The position numbers and the translations under genes were made by a program. Below, piece by piece: positions 1-11,479 of a stretch of DNA of 64,000 bases (position 1 is its first letter; each line of letters opens with the position of its first letter). The notes under the pieces were generated by a model that made no database searches, was not told the DNA's origin, and saw nothing but the letters and a program-made list of their open reading frames with translations. Source of the stretch: Isoetes taiwanensis. Taxonomy: Eukaryota; Streptophyta; Lycopodiopsida; Isoetales; Isoetaceae. The stretch lies in contig JAJEKV010000070.1 in NCBI GenBank assembly GCA_021234155.1, positions 5,649,311 to 5,713,310 of the forward strand, given 5' to 3'.

Positions 1-80
1 TGCGGTCTTCCTCCTCCCTCCTCCTCCTCCCCCTCCCTCCCTCCTCCCTCCCCCCCCTCCCCCTCCCTCCCCCTCCACTG
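1..80. repeat. Pyrimidine-rich low-complexity tract (CTCC)n
   Basis: Almost pure C/T made of CTCC and CCCTC words, beginning at the window edge. It is probably the end of a longer simple-sequence tract. The next 740 bases (81-820) are comparatively GC-rich. They carry only short ORFs that I do not recognise and that show no conserved motif. Confidence 0.9.
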
Positions 81-820
81 GCTGAGGGTCACGCTACCGG
101 CCACACATTATCTACTCCCAAGGTGGTGGCTATGGATGAAGCCCGCCGCTCAACCTGCTTTGGCGGCGGTGGGGCCCGCAGCGAACTCAAAGCTTGTCGG
201 AAAGACGCAAGCCCCACCGCTTATGGAATGCGTGCACAATGTGATGTGGACCAGCAGATGCAGCAACGCAGAACGCTACCGCCGCAGCAAATGGGAGCGC
301 TGTTTCGCCGCTTAATGCAGAGGCCCCGTCATTACAAATAAGGTAAATTATCGACGTTGAAAGTGTTAATCCCATGCTCAATGAGGGGCCTGTTCACTAC
401 CCGCTACACTCCATCTACCCACATGAAAAGCCGCAGGTGAGCCTGCTTCCTGCCCTGCAAGTACGGTGCACACCACCTCCGCGATGAGACATTGTGGAGA
501 TGGATTCGAGCCGCTGCGGAGGACGAGTCCGCCGCTCCGCCAATCGTGGCGCCATTATTGAGCGAAAGTCATCGCCCGGCAGTATTTAGCATGACCGTGC
601 TCTGGGAGCTTCGCTATTGTGCTCTAATGCTCTGCATGAAGTACCGGTGCAATTCCGGTGAGGTTTGGACATCGTACTCTCGAGGTAATGGATACGCGAC
701 GTTCGGCGTCCGGTCCAACTACCGCATTTCTGTGATTATATAACGGGTGATGTCGCGATCTCTTATTGCTACTATCAAACTTCGGGCGGCTTAACCGTAG
801 TAATACGCCGCTTCTTGTAC

Positions 821-1571
821 TTTGGGTCCTATAGCCGCTTGGTCTCCGTGGACTATAAAATCATACCCATTCCTATTCTATTCTATTCTCCTTCATCAAT
901 ACCTCAATTACACCATCCCTATTAACTTCCCACAAAGGAATTCTCCTACCAAGATAAAATTGAGGCAATCCAATCCTTGAATTTGTTGTTGCCCCGCAAA
1001 CACTCCGTGCATGGGAGTTCCTATGTGTTTAAAAACATGATATTTTCATCACTTTATCACCTACTAAAAAAGGTATTAAGTGCTATAAATAATCATCTAT
1101 AGCATCATCAAAGATCGCCAAAATTTTGGTCAACACTATATCACATCAATGACAATATATATGTTACTAATAATGTTATCAATAATATCATATATACGCA
1201 TCACTCTACCATCATTTATTACTCAATAATGTTAATGACAATATATGTTATGCTGGCCATTATCAAACATGCCTTCATCTATAAAATACATATTGACAAT
1301 ATATTATATCGGCCTTCTATCATATGATGCTATATGCTCATAATAGCTCATGATAATATCACTACTTACATCACTCTTACTATCAATACTTGTTAATTAC
1401 ATAATGATAATAAGGTGTTAATGCTTATGGCAATTGTAATATTTGGGAATGCATCTACCTTCTTCAAACTCCCATTGACAAAGTAATAACAAAATGATAT
1501 CATTCAACAAGAAAAGAATAGAATAGAATAGATTTTTATTGTCCATGGACAATTGGCCTATGGGACCCAAA
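821..1571. mobile_element. TIR miniature element (MITE-like), about 750 bp
   Basis: The left end begins TTTGGGTCCTATAGCC and continues through a GGACTATAAAA-like word and a repeated ATTCT stretch. The right end, read on the minus strand, begins TTTGGGTCCCATAGGCC, then GGACAATAAAAA, then the same repeated ATTCT stretch. The two ends therefore match as imperfect inverted repeats of about 65 bp. The interior is very AT-rich and has no ORF of note. I could not fix a target-site duplication, so the outer boundary is good to a few bases only. It is probably a non-autonomous DNA transposon; the superfamily is not assigned. Confidence 0.7.
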
Positions 1572-2200
1572 CAAAAGAGAGCGCCAGTTTATTACTATCG
1601 ATTAAAGAACCCATTCTATATATGGTGGAAAACCCCTACCAAGCATTGCATGTCGGTACATTAAAAATTGGTAGAATTACTACTACTAATCATCATGCCA
1701 ATGCAAAAGTAAGCCATCACTTAAAAGCAAACCATCATCTGTGTTAATTCTCCTTGCTCCCACTCTCCATATCCAAGCAAATATAACAATCTAACTTGAT
1801 TAATCAACCAAAGCATACCATTATTCATCACCATTGTTTAAACTCCAAAGTAGTTAGTTAGTATGACAATGGCAAGACATACCCCGTAAAAGGTCGCAAA
1901 GGCACATAATTAACATTGTGTTCTTTCCTCGTGCAGAAGTACAAGTTATGGAAGAAGACTGTAATTTAGGTTGCATCATCTATTCTATTTACTTACTCTT
2001 CAAATCTTTTTATTAATAAATGTAGTCTGTTACTTTTTAAATTAGAAAGTCTATTTTATAATAACATGTGAATGAATCTTGAAAACAACAGACATGTTCG
2101 ACTCGCCAAAGAAACGCTTTTGGTTGTGCTAACCCTGCTATATAAAAATAGCAGGCTATGCCACTATAAGCAAAAGATCATCAAAGCTTGAAATGCAAAT
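1572..2200. other. AT-rich intergenic sequence
   Basis: No gene, RNA or repeat recognised. Short ORFs here have no recognisable motif and are consistent with chance. Confidence 0.6.
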
Positions 2201-3900
2201 TGTCAACTTACATGCTAGACAACCTACAAAACTTGGCCTCTAATGACAAAGTTGGAATTTCAGCACATATATTTGAAAAATATGTAAGCTTGTCCCTTCC
2301 AATTCATTGAGTTGCCAATGATGCGGAAAACATAGTTACCTTGTTCATATGCAGGTCTTGGGGTCTGCCTTCAATAAGGCTTTTCTAACTCTGTCATAGT
2401 TGAAGCAAAAGAAACAATAGCCATACTACTTACACCTCTTTATAACGGTGCTAACGATTGCAACACACCATAGTTCTTTATAATATCCACAACTCAGTAA
2501 GAAATTTAAAGAACCAGAGATACAACACACAATTTTCATGGAGGTATGCATCTAAAATCTGATAAATTTGTGGACATAAATGAAGCAAAAGAATGCAATA
2601 CCTGTGTATTTTGTTGTGCGGTAACCAACAAAAAACTTTGGTCAAATCTCTATTGTAAAACTTTAAGCCTTTGCATGCTATGATTATAGACATCTAGATT
2701 CTGCAAAAGAGAATGAAGAGAACTAAATATTGAAAATCAAAGTTACACAGGAGAAAGACAACTAAGAGCAACTCACCTTCCTTATATGCCTCATTCACGA
2801 CCATGTCATGTTTATTGTTGGCCAGTATATTGAATTGCTGCAAGGCAAGGAGATGCATGATTTAAAAGATCCATTCCCATCCATCTATAAAAAATCAAAC
2901 AGGAGAGTGACAGCCAAGAACAACTTACCTTGTCTCATTCACGACCATGCCATATTTATTATAAATGTTAATACAGGTGGCCAGTATGTTGAAACGCTAA
3001 GGAGATGCATGATATAAGATCCGTACCCATGCTCCATTATAAGTCAAAGAGAAGATATGCTGTAATTCGACATTAACAAAGTTTTATAGATCTCTCCAAT
3101 TAGATGAAAGAGGTGATTCATATCCTTGTTCAATTTGGTTAGTAGCAAAATTTAAGTCTCGTACAAAAAGTTGTCATACCTGAGAATGTGAGGCACAATT
3201 TAGGAACTGTGCATGTCAATAAAAACAAGCCTAAACCCACAGAATTAGGGAAACACGGCTATTGGATCTCCAACTTTGCAACCATGTCCTTTATGAAGTT
3301 AAAGGACCAAACCTACCAGTCCAACAAAATTATATTTTATAAATAGAATCCGAGAGTTCTTATCATTGCTGGGTGGATTATAGACAACCTCATATGGCAA
3401 TGATCATGTTTCAATGTTGAATCCTGGAAAAAACACAGATTTAAGGTCATAGCTAATAGATAAATCATGACACTTGTGTTTAAAGAATACATAAATGTTA
3501 TCCTCAGATGAAGCTATTCAAGAGGAGCTCAGACTTTCCTACACAAATGCATTGCAGGCAAATAATTTTGAATCTAGAAAAATGAGCTAAAATGTAGGAC
3601 ACATGCAAGAATACAAACTGGAAATCGTTGTTTTTATATCTTATTCTAACTGATCTGAGCTGCAAGAAAAAAGGGGAAGGATGTGTGCCATACCACATTA
3701 CAATATTCTTCCGTTGTGTTGCATGAGTGGCAAAGAACCATCTGTTTTTATGAGTCCATATGCCCGGGGCATTCTCGCTCCAAATATACCATGCGTTTTG
3801 TGAATCCATATGCCCTGACCATTGCTTGCTCCAAACATGAATTGATATTTTTCTTGGGAAAGATGTGGAAAAACGGTAAAAGATAGAATATGATGGAAAT
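2200..3900 (-). other. Possible minus-strand exon remnants, gene not recognised
   Basis: Several splice-donor-like sites lie on the minus strand: AAG|GTAACT near 2340, AAG|GTGAGT near 2772, AAG|GTAAGT near 2927 and CAG|GTATGA near 3178. Acceptor-like CTATGACAG lies near 2395. Such spacing suggests a minus-strand transcript with short exons, but reading frames between the sites are interrupted and I recognise no protein. The exon-like segment near 3683-3830 contains an internal duplication of a CATATGGA-CTCATAAAAAC-like word. This could be a decayed host gene or a retained transcript fragment. Coding status is unproven. Confidence 0.25.
2771..3035. repeat. Tandem duplication, about 115-150 bp per copy
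   Basis: Two diverged copies (about 2771-2880 and 2921-3035) share the words TCATTCACGACCATG, GGCCAGTAT.TTGAA and AAGGAGATGCATGAT. Each copy ends on its left side in a minus-strand splice-donor-like site, so the duplication may have copied an exon with its donor. Confidence 0.75.
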
Positions 3901-4800
3901 ATATCGCTGATTTGTAGAGCGGTTATGGGTTATCCGCTCCGTTGCTTCTCATAATTAGGGTTGAAGATTCAAAATATCTCGTTGCCAAGCTCCCAATTCA
4001 AAATATCCCGAAGGGGAAGAGGGAACACTGCATGCGACATTCCTGACATAAATATCAACACCATTCGTTTTTAAAAAAGAAGATTTAAGTACGAAGAACA
4101 ACTGTTAGCATGCCAAGGCCATATCATCCATAAATCTCTGACATTAAAAGCTGAAATTATGATCTCAAACTTTTAGCAAAGGTGTTCCTTAATTTCATGC
4201 AATGCAATGCACAATATTGCGATATATGCAATTTCATCTTTGCTCATCCTAAGTATTTCCTCACCGACATCACAAGCAGCTGTGCTGTACATACAAAGCA
4301 AAGTGAACCCGTGGCCAAACTACAAGCTACCCCACGTATTACGTCGTTATTTAAAGCAACTACTAGCAAGATACAAATTAAGCTCTCATAGGGTCGGTAA
4401 CGGTATCGAAGAGGCGGGTGAATACCATCGGAAGAAAGGTTATGTCAATTCACCGCTGCATGAAGTGGATAAACCATGTTTATCAGGTAACCATTCAATT
4501 AAATTGGGTTTATGTCTTAATCTTTTGGGACAAATTTCATATTGCATGTTTTTAGTAGCATATTCAAATTCACACATTTCACCTCAAAAATTATGAAAAC
4601 GCATTATCATGTTATTTACAAAAATAGTCAATATTTCACAATATAGCACCATATCATAAAACGTGATAACAAAAAATTTACATAGTTATTCAACTTTCTT
4701 CAAGCACCCCCAATGATATCATAGCCTTCTTCCCCTCACATCCCAGGTATTGTAATTCTCGCATTTTTAGTCGAATAGTGTTTGGAGTCCATGAGTACAA
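3901..4800. other. AT-rich intergenic sequence
   Basis: A plus-strand ORF at 4207-4596 (129 codons) is the longest open frame. It has no recognisable motif and I do not call it a gene. Nothing else is supported. Confidence 0.5.
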
Positions 4801-4815
4801 AAACACTTTCATAGT

Positions 4816-7470
4816 CTAGCCAAAGATCGTGATCACTTTGATTCTCCTCCATTTCTTTGTCCAACAATCTCGAAAGTACCTTTCTTTATCCGATACGCTG
4901 GTCAACCGATGCACCGACACCACCATTCCACCCGCATGGTTGAAGTTAATATTACCTTCTTCTTTGCAAATATCGTAGATAGTGAACCCCAACCACACCG
5001 ATATGTATCTAAATCTGTCGGCTTTTACTACCACAAATTGGTGGCATTCCAAGTCGCTGGAAGGTTCATAAGCATCCATGCCTAGAAACTTTGGCCTATT
5101 GTTCTTAGGACCAACATAGTGTTTGTCGGCGGAGGAGGAGCATATTGCTTATAATGCTACTTACAAGGTCATCAAAAATCCTCAAAGACCGCTAAGGTCT
5201 TCCACCTAGTTTTAGGCAACCACCCTTCTTTCAATTCATCCGAGGATGTGTCTATCTCCCCAACGTGTTAATCACCTTCTTCCAAGAAGCCACCAAGGCA
5301 CCTTGGTGTCATCCTGATTGGTTTGCCAATGCTTTTATATAGTCTTGATTCCTTCCTTAGTCAATCCCAATTGCTTCACTTCTTCAAGAGGTTTTAAAGC
5401 TTTTGGTTGACCTAGAGGTATCATAGGCTTGCCATTCTCATCTCTACGCCATATTTCCTCCCTCCTCTCCACTCATCCCTTCAAGGTCTCATCTTCCATT
5501 GGAAGATTGGAATCCCATCTCTCACCCAAAAAGTGAACTGCAGAGGCCTCGAATGACCTTCAAGATCCAATGTATAACCATCCACAAAGCTCTTCCAATC
5601 GGGCACTTCTTCTATGAGAGAAGCTATAGGGTTTGGGAGTAGTGCATTCATGCAAGATTTCCATTAGCCTAGGAAAGTTGGTCACCGCTTGTCGCTTCAA
5701 GATACAACTATATTTGCCAAATAATGCATCCACATCCTCATGGGTATGCCCGCATAAGAAACCCTAAATTAACTCTTTCAAATATCCCCACAAATTGCTA
5801 AGTAGGATAGGAAAGAAAACATCCACCTGTTCTTATTTTGGCCAAAGACAATTATCAAGTTGCAAGAGAAACCTTTTGGGTAGATCTTGAGGTTTAGCAC
5901 GTGAAGTTGAAGCTCCAACATGTTCATTAGACCCATGCTTCCTAAACCTTGCCTTTGTTGAACTTTTCAATATTGTTAGGGTTTCCATCTAACAATGCTC
6001 TATGTAGTGCCCGGCTAGTCAGAAGGTCCCCGAGGGTGACCATTGTATCCATTTTCATAGTTTCTCAAACACCTCATGATACTCCCCAATATGAAAATCT
6101 GGACCATCACTCCACAACTCCAAACTAAAATGGCCATAGTAGGTTTGATTCTCGCCCATGCAAGATTGCCCCACCCATTGAGATCCAGAAGGGGTATGAT
6201 CTTCCACATGACTTTGGTATGTACTTGAATTGTGGAAGACAAGTCTTTGCTGGTCCATCTTGTCATGTATAATACATAAATAGTTATTGGGTTCCAATGC
6301 ATAAAAAGTCCTCCACATCCAATAACATGATCTACATGATAGTTGGTCACTATATGGTCCTTCATATGCTCCCCTTATCCTAGCCCTTTGACTAGGTTGC
6401 ACAGCCTTATCAAGAGTCTCCTTCAACTTAGCACATAAATTGCACTTTGCAAAGTTGTTTGAAGTTGCTATGGTGACATGATTGAAATGCTTCTTCCATA
6501 ACCTACTAAAGCTAGGTTGGGATATTGGAAGAATTCCCACCTCGGTAGGGAATTCACTTCTTCCAAAAATACTCTTTTGAGTACAATGTGATGGCAACCT
6601 TTTCTCAACAACCGCTTTTCCCTTTTCATCCCTTCTTCGCTTTTGTGTGGCATAGACTCGCATTGAAATCAATATATTTTTTCAAATATCTCCCCTGGCA
6701 GCCGTGGTCCTAGCCGCTTGGTCTCAACAAACCATTATTTCCATGTAAAGCAATCCCGTTCCCCCGGCCTGCTTTTTTTTTTGCCAATTATGCCATGAAG
6801 AAGTTGGAATTGCATGGATACTCGGCCATGCTTTTGCACATATCCATTTGCCTAGCAAAGGGTATCTTTTTCTCGCTTTAGTTTCTTTCATCTTGAAGTG
6901 CATGCTCAAGATTGTGTACATGTAGGTCCTCCTCTCATCAACAAGTACTTTTTGAAAAGTGGCTCTTGCTTCCACCAATTGTTCTATTGTGAAGAATTGC
7001 ATACAATCACTCCAACAACAACTGAGCCCCTAACCTTCACCATTGTCTCACGCTTGGTGTCACTAATCAACTTGGCTCTTTTGTTAGGATAATGTCCGGC
7101 AACCGATACTTCTCCCTTTTGCCTAGGTTTAGAGTTCCAACCGCCAATGGATCAATATCAAGACAATCATTGTCCCCAACAACCTCGCTCTCGAAAAATA
7201 TAATCCTCCACAAATTGAACACTACTTATAGGCCATGCCATGATGCAAGGAACCTCCAATTGCTTGACACAACCAAAACATTCCTTTGTCACCCAAACCT
7301 TTACCTTTCCAAATTGTCTTCCAACATCGAAATTGCAATACCAATATTGTCTTCCCTAGCCTTTCATCATTAACAAATTTGACCAGATCTGCTAGCACAA
7401 TGACTCCTTGGCCTACTATTTCCTTTTGTTGCACTTGTGCATGATTCTCACCTTCTTGTTCCTCCATTGC
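4816..7470 (-). pseudogene. Broken transposase-like gene (copy A), DUF7869-like family
   Basis: Read on the minus strand, this matches copy B (20560-23350, plus strand) block for block but is broken by frameshifts and stops. Blocks in order: the ELVEARATF block near 6970, WICAKAW near 6850, VEKRLPSHCT near 6600, a CNLCAKLKE cysteine pair near 6430, LSCRS.YWMWRT near 6310, YYGHFSLELWSD near 6110 and a CHQF block near 5040. The Cys pairs suggest zinc binding. By eye the architecture resembles plant and oomycete transposon-derived proteins of the DUF7869 type, in which a THED motif marks an RNase H-like region; that motif is clear in copy B. Copies A and B lie about 13 kb apart in opposite orientations. 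Family assignment is tentative; the existence of a two-copy protein family is secure. Confidence 0.6.
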
Positions 7471-7916
7471 ACCCTACTATAGAGGACTAATTGTTTTTCT
7501 TCAACATTCTTGCTAGGAGTTGGTTTTTCATTGATATTGCTCTTTTTCACCATCTTGAGTTGAGGGGCACCATTGACCTAGGCAAATTGCACCCTTTTTT
7601 AGTCAATGAGTAAGAAAAAATTATTACACCATAAGATAAAAAAAGTAACATTTTATGGAATATGTAGAGGTAAATCAAATTTTTTAAAAGCAAGAAATTC
7701 CTTTGGAAATAGGTTTAATATAATAATAACAATGGGCGAAACGAAATCATTTAAAACAAGAATTTTCATGGCAACAACAAGGAAATGACATTTATATAAA
7801 TATATCCAAATTTTAATTATCGAAAATTTTGATATATGATTACTTAAAAGACATATAACTAATAGACGGAGAATTTATTATCCATAATAATATACCCTAG
7901 ATAATATAGCCGGGGG
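7471..7916. other. AT-rich intergenic sequence
   Basis: Probably the 5' flank of copy A. No ORF with a recognisable motif. A run of poor-complexity AT sequence leads into the TATA-type leader at 7917. Confidence 0.5.
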
Positions 7917-8012
7917 AATTTCAGACGCCATGGGCGGTTATTTGAGGCAATAAATTATTCACGCTAAGAGCTAATTAACCCTATATAAATCCGGTCACGC
8001 CTCAAGACCATT
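7917..8012 (+). promoter_or_regulatory. TATA-type promoter block, copy 1
   Basis: The TATA box CTATATAAAT lies at 7981-7990, preceded by a TTATTCACGC block and followed by CACGCCTCAAG. The whole block is repeated at 9148-9252 with the same order of words (CAGACGCC, AATTATTCACGC, CTATATAAATCC, ACGCCTCAA). Such a conserved layout at two loci suggests the leader of one mobile-element family. It lies about 50 bp upstream of the ORF at 8042. Confidence 0.55.
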
Positions 8013-8041
8013 CTCGTCCCAATTTTTTTTTTTCGCCCGCC

Positions 8042-8308
8042 ATGAAGCTGCTCAGCCTCGCCGCCATGAAGAACCCGAGGTCTCGGCCAAAGAGACGCCG
8101 GGTTGAAGAACCCCCTCTCTTCCCCATTCGATTTCTTTTTCCCAATTCTCCTCCTCGATTCCCATTCGTGAGGATGATGCTGATTTTGAAGAGGAGGGAG
8201 TTGAGCTCCTCCTCGATTCCTCCTCATTCTAAGAGGAGGAAGAGGAGGAAGAGGGAGGAGTTGGAGGAAGAGGAGGAGATGTCCTCCCAAGAGCATGAAA
8301 CCGCCTGA
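8042..8308 (+). CDS. Acidic/basic low-complexity ORF, N-terminal part of an element protein
   Basis: 88 codons, ATG about 50 bases after a TATA box at 7981-7990. Composition is striking: a basic cluster KRRKRRKR followed by a run of Glu (EELEEEEE), preceded by KRRRVEEPP. The basic cluster could act as a nuclear localisation signal. A similar Lys/Glu-rich ORF occurs on the minus strand at 19363-19566. I infer that both are N-terminal exons of the same type of element protein. Function is not known, and low complexity makes coding status uncertain. Confidence 0.35.
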   Translation: MKLLSLAAMKNPRSRPKRRRVEEPPLFPIRFLFPNSPPRFPFVRMMLILKRRELSSSSIPPHSKRRKRRKREELEEEEEMSSQEHETA

Positions 8309-8354
8309 CGCCTGTGGTTGGCTTGACCCCCTCAAAAGGTAGAATGAAATCTCT

Positions 8355-8494
8355 GGGAGGAGGAGGAGGAGGAGGAGGAGGAGGAGGATTGGATGAGGAG
8401 GACCAGGTCGACACCACCAATTTTGAGTTTTGGTTTTTGATGAACCAGTTTTTGTTTTTTTGTTTTTGTTTTTGTTTTTGTTTTTTGTTTTTGC
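8355..8494. repeat. (GGA)n and (TTTTTG)n microsatellites
   Basis: Eleven GGA/GAG units at 8355-8388, then a TTTTTG-repeat stretch at about 8440-8494. The apparent glycine-, serine- and proline-rich ORFs crossing this stretch are products of the simple repeats. Confidence 0.9.
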
Positions 8495-9147
8495 ACCTTT
8501 CTTTCTTTTCTAACACCTTTCTTTCTTCTTTGTTGCAAGCGTGGAAGAAGAGTGATGCGCATCCCGGGCGCCCATTTTTTGTTTCCATTCTTACGGTTTT
8601 GGACACGCCCGCAATTTTTTTCTCAGAATTGTGTGAAAAGCCTTCGCAACTCGCCTAAGCCTTCGGCATCCGTAGACATACAACCTGCTTTTAATGAAAT
8701 CAAACAGCTTTCTTCATAAACTTTGTCTTCAAACGCTTTTCTTCAAACAGCTTTTTCTCAGACATAAATTTTTTTGATAAAATCAAACTCAGATTCTCCA
8801 ATTATTTTGGCTCCAAGTCATTTTCTCTAAAATTTTGTCTCTCTAGAATTTTGTATCTGCAAATTTTGTCTCAACAAAGTCTCGAACACTATAAATCAAC
8901 CACATGAGAAATCTCTCGATTCATCCACAAGAACCATAGGAAATTTTCCTATACGACCTAAAACAATTCCCCAACCTTACAAGTCATTTTTAGCCTTCAT
9001 AATTTTGCCTTTAAAATCATTTTAATGTAGCCTATATAAAATTTCTAAATTCTATTTTTTCAATGCAATAAATGGAATAAAATGTCGGGAGAATTTATTG
9101 CATGAAATGCAATATTCTCCATATATACCATATACATGTCATGTCTC
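8495..9147. other. AT-rich sequence between promoter-like repeats
   Basis: Many TTTGTC and AAACTTC words but no ORF or RNA recognised. Confidence 0.5.
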
Positions 9148-9252
9148 AAGGGAAGACCAGACGCCAAAGCGTGTTAATTCAAGCAATCAATTATTCACGC
9201 TTAACTTTTTTCTAATTGTGCCTATATAAATCCATTTTACGCCTCAAAGTTC
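9148..9252 (+). promoter_or_regulatory. TATA-type promoter block, copy 2
   Basis: The TATA box CCTATATAAATCC lies at 9221-9233 within a block homologous to 7917-8012. It is followed by a leader with plausible introns: donor TTG|GTGAGC at 9329, pyrimidine-rich acceptor TTTTGTTCTCAG ending at 9410, then a second donor CTCAAG|GTTAGT at 9551. This is what a spliced element leader looks like. Transcription itself is not shown. Confidence 0.5.
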
Positions 9253-9328
9253 CTACATTTTCTTCCTTCCTTCATACGATTTGCCGGCTATCTTGCATTG
9301 TTTTGATCCGGCCAGTCCCCAAATCTTG

Positions 9329-9410
9329 GTGAGCAGATTTATATTCATCAATGTTAGATGTTTGGTTTCTAATTCCTAACTTACTAAAAGACTCCGCCTT
9401 TTGTTCTCAG
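9329..9410 (+). other. Probable short intron in an element leader
   Basis: 82 bases with a GTGAGC donor and a TTTTGTTCTCAG acceptor, lying about 100 bases downstream of the TATA box at 9221. A branch-like TTACTAAAAG sits about 25 bases before the acceptor. No coding frame is required across it, so it is probably in the 5' untranslated leader. Confidence 0.45.
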
Positions 9411-9550
9411 AGCATCCAGAAGCAGAGGAAATCGGAGACTCGTAATTAAAACCAAAAGCGTAGGACTAAGGTCCATGAATCGAAAAGCCTCTAATTAAAA
9501 CCACAAGATAGTCCTCCTCGCTCTTCAATCCTTCCAGCCTCGAACTCAAG

Positions 9551-10130
9551 GTTAGTTTTCATTTAGTTTTAAGTTGCATCTCAATGGCGTGTTTAATCCA
9601 AGAAGACAAGCTTTTGCATTTGCTCGAGGCGTAGGGAAGCAGATGATGTTTATGAAACCGTAATAGTTTTTTATAAACTTCATCCGCTTCTTTTTGTTTC
9701 GAGTAAATTCTTGAGTTTCTCTTCTGAATTAATCATGCTATTGCATGCAAGTTTCTATTATGAATGTGTAGTAGAAAGCATTAGAAAAATCTGAAAGATA
9801 ATATTTGAAACACGCTTTGCGTGTTTTAGGGTAACCTTAGTTTTCAACATGAATACACGCCGCTACGGCATTCAAAGAGGGAGGAGAAAAAAACCTCGCA
9901 TTTATAGATAAGTAAATAGATAAAGGCCGTGCAATTATTTACACGCCGGTTATCGAATGCACGCCGAAGCGTATAGTTTTTCCTATATAGCGCTTTTTAC
10001 ACCGAAAGCGGCAAACAATTGTATCCCTACTTTCAACTTTTACGCTAAACACGGTGTGTCTCTTTAGTTTCTAAGTTTATAAATAAAGAAATATAACACG
10101 CCAGCGTGAATACCGACAATTCGGCCACTT
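9551..10130 (+). other. Probable intron-like stretch with palindromic motifs
   Basis: Begins at the donor-like CTCAAG|GTTAGT. It carries scattered near-palindromes: CACGCTTTGCGTG near 9808, GCACGCCGAAGCG near 9958 and ACACGCCAGCGTG near 10097. No acceptor is fixed. Otherwise there is no gene. Confidence 0.35.
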
Positions 10131-10134
10131 CCTA

Positions 10135-10900
10135 TTGATAGATGCCGTTACATTAATCACCCTACTGGTGACGAAGATGGATTGGAATTACATTTGGGCC
10201 AAAGAATCACACGCCCAGCCCCAGCCGGCTCCAATCTCCAAATCGTTGAACCGCAAACAGCACCGCCTGGCCGGAGCACCGCCTTGCAACCCCCGAGTAC
10301 TTGGATCAAGTAATGATGATGGCGCAGAGCGCAGTGGCAATGATAGATCTGGGCTCGGGGCCCTTGTAATCGCATCGAGGCTCGCCTCTTATCTAATCAC
10401 TTCGAATGCAAAGACATGCATTGATCGAGAGTGAATCTCGCGATCCGCCACCAGATTCAAAATGAGGAGTTATGCTTTTAGTGGTTAGCCTCTATGCCCT
10501 GGATGCCCCAACACGAACCACACTACCACAAAGCGTATAATGATGCAATGGAGATGGCTCAACCAATGGAACCACTACCGCAGCGCTTATACGATGCATT
10601 GGAGGTTCAACCAATGGAGCAGAGGTGGAGCAGAGGAGGAGCAGGAGGTGGAGGTGGAGCAAAGTGGGGTGGTGGAGCTAGAGCCCGGTGTTTTTTTTTG
10701 GGGTTTTACCGTAAGAATTCACTATGCCCCGCAATGGAAATGGGAGATCGATAGCCCAGCCTACTCAAGAGGACCGGGCTTGAAACAAGAGGTCCGGATT
10801 TTGTCCGGTTTATCCAAATTTATCCAGATTATATACAATTGTAATCTTTTTCCAATGAATACAACAAATTTTGTCTACTTCTATATTTCTACAATGTAAT
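10135..10900 (+). other. Unrecognised GC-rich ORF segment
   Basis: Overlapping plus-strand open frames (10135-10434 and 10540-10899) in more GC-rich sequence than the flanks. It contains a Glu/Gly-rich stretch around 10620-10680 and no known domain. Probably degraded element coding sequence. Confidence 0.25.
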
Positions 10901-10913
10901 ACATGTTACATAC

Positions 10914-11044
10914 CTTTTTTTAAGCGGTTTCTTGGCCATGCAACAAATGTTCCAACACTTTCTCCAACCGTATCCCCACCGGGGTGTCTCATGAGGTAAA
11001 GCTTCATCCATAGCGCAGCTAGAAGAATCATCAGAATCGGACAT
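10914..11044 (-). pseudogene. DUF8039-like plant transposon protein fragment (minus copy)
   Basis: On the minus strand, ATG at 11044 opens MSDSDDSSS, then DEALPHETP, and the region ends in a GTATGT donor after AAAAAAAG. The nucleotide sequence GACGAAGC-TTACCT ... GGAACATTTGTTGCATGGCC aligns with the plus-strand exon at 17749-18000. There the frame reads DEALPRRHPDGDTVGESIGTFVAWP. The minus copy needs frameshifts to give the same protein. The DGDTVGESIGTFVAWP signature recalls the DUF8039 domain of plant En/Spm-type transposon proteins; that assignment is from memory of the family. Confidence 0.5.
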
Positions 11045-11479
11045 ACTTATCCCCGAAGGAATTCCATGACAAGCATACCGGATCGATGGAGTCGATCTTG
11101 CATAATCCTACTTTCCTTTTCTCGATTTGTAGTTAACATGAAACATTCATCTTCGACACCGCAAAAATTGCTATTCGTGACCTTTACTATTGGAAATTAA
11201 TGTTCAAGCTATTGGAATGAGATGAGTTCCGTGACTCAGAGCCATTCTTGAGAAGTTGATTTGAGTCTCCTCAAGTCGATTTGAGAAGCCGGGGAAATTC
11301 GAAAAATTCAATTAGAAGAAAGATTAGGTTAACTACGCTTAGGCGGATAAATTTGGCGGGATTTTAAAAACTTAATGAAAGAAGCGGTGGACGGGTCTTC
11401 GCCATTATTATTTGTATGTGTCAAGAATATTTCAAACCGCATTTTGTGTTTTCTTGAAATTCAAATTTCTATTTCTCGT

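Noticed and set aside
8229..8658. Gly-, Ser- and Pro-rich ORFs on both strands
   Set aside because: Produced by (GGA)n and (TTTTTG)n microsatellites; no conserved motif.
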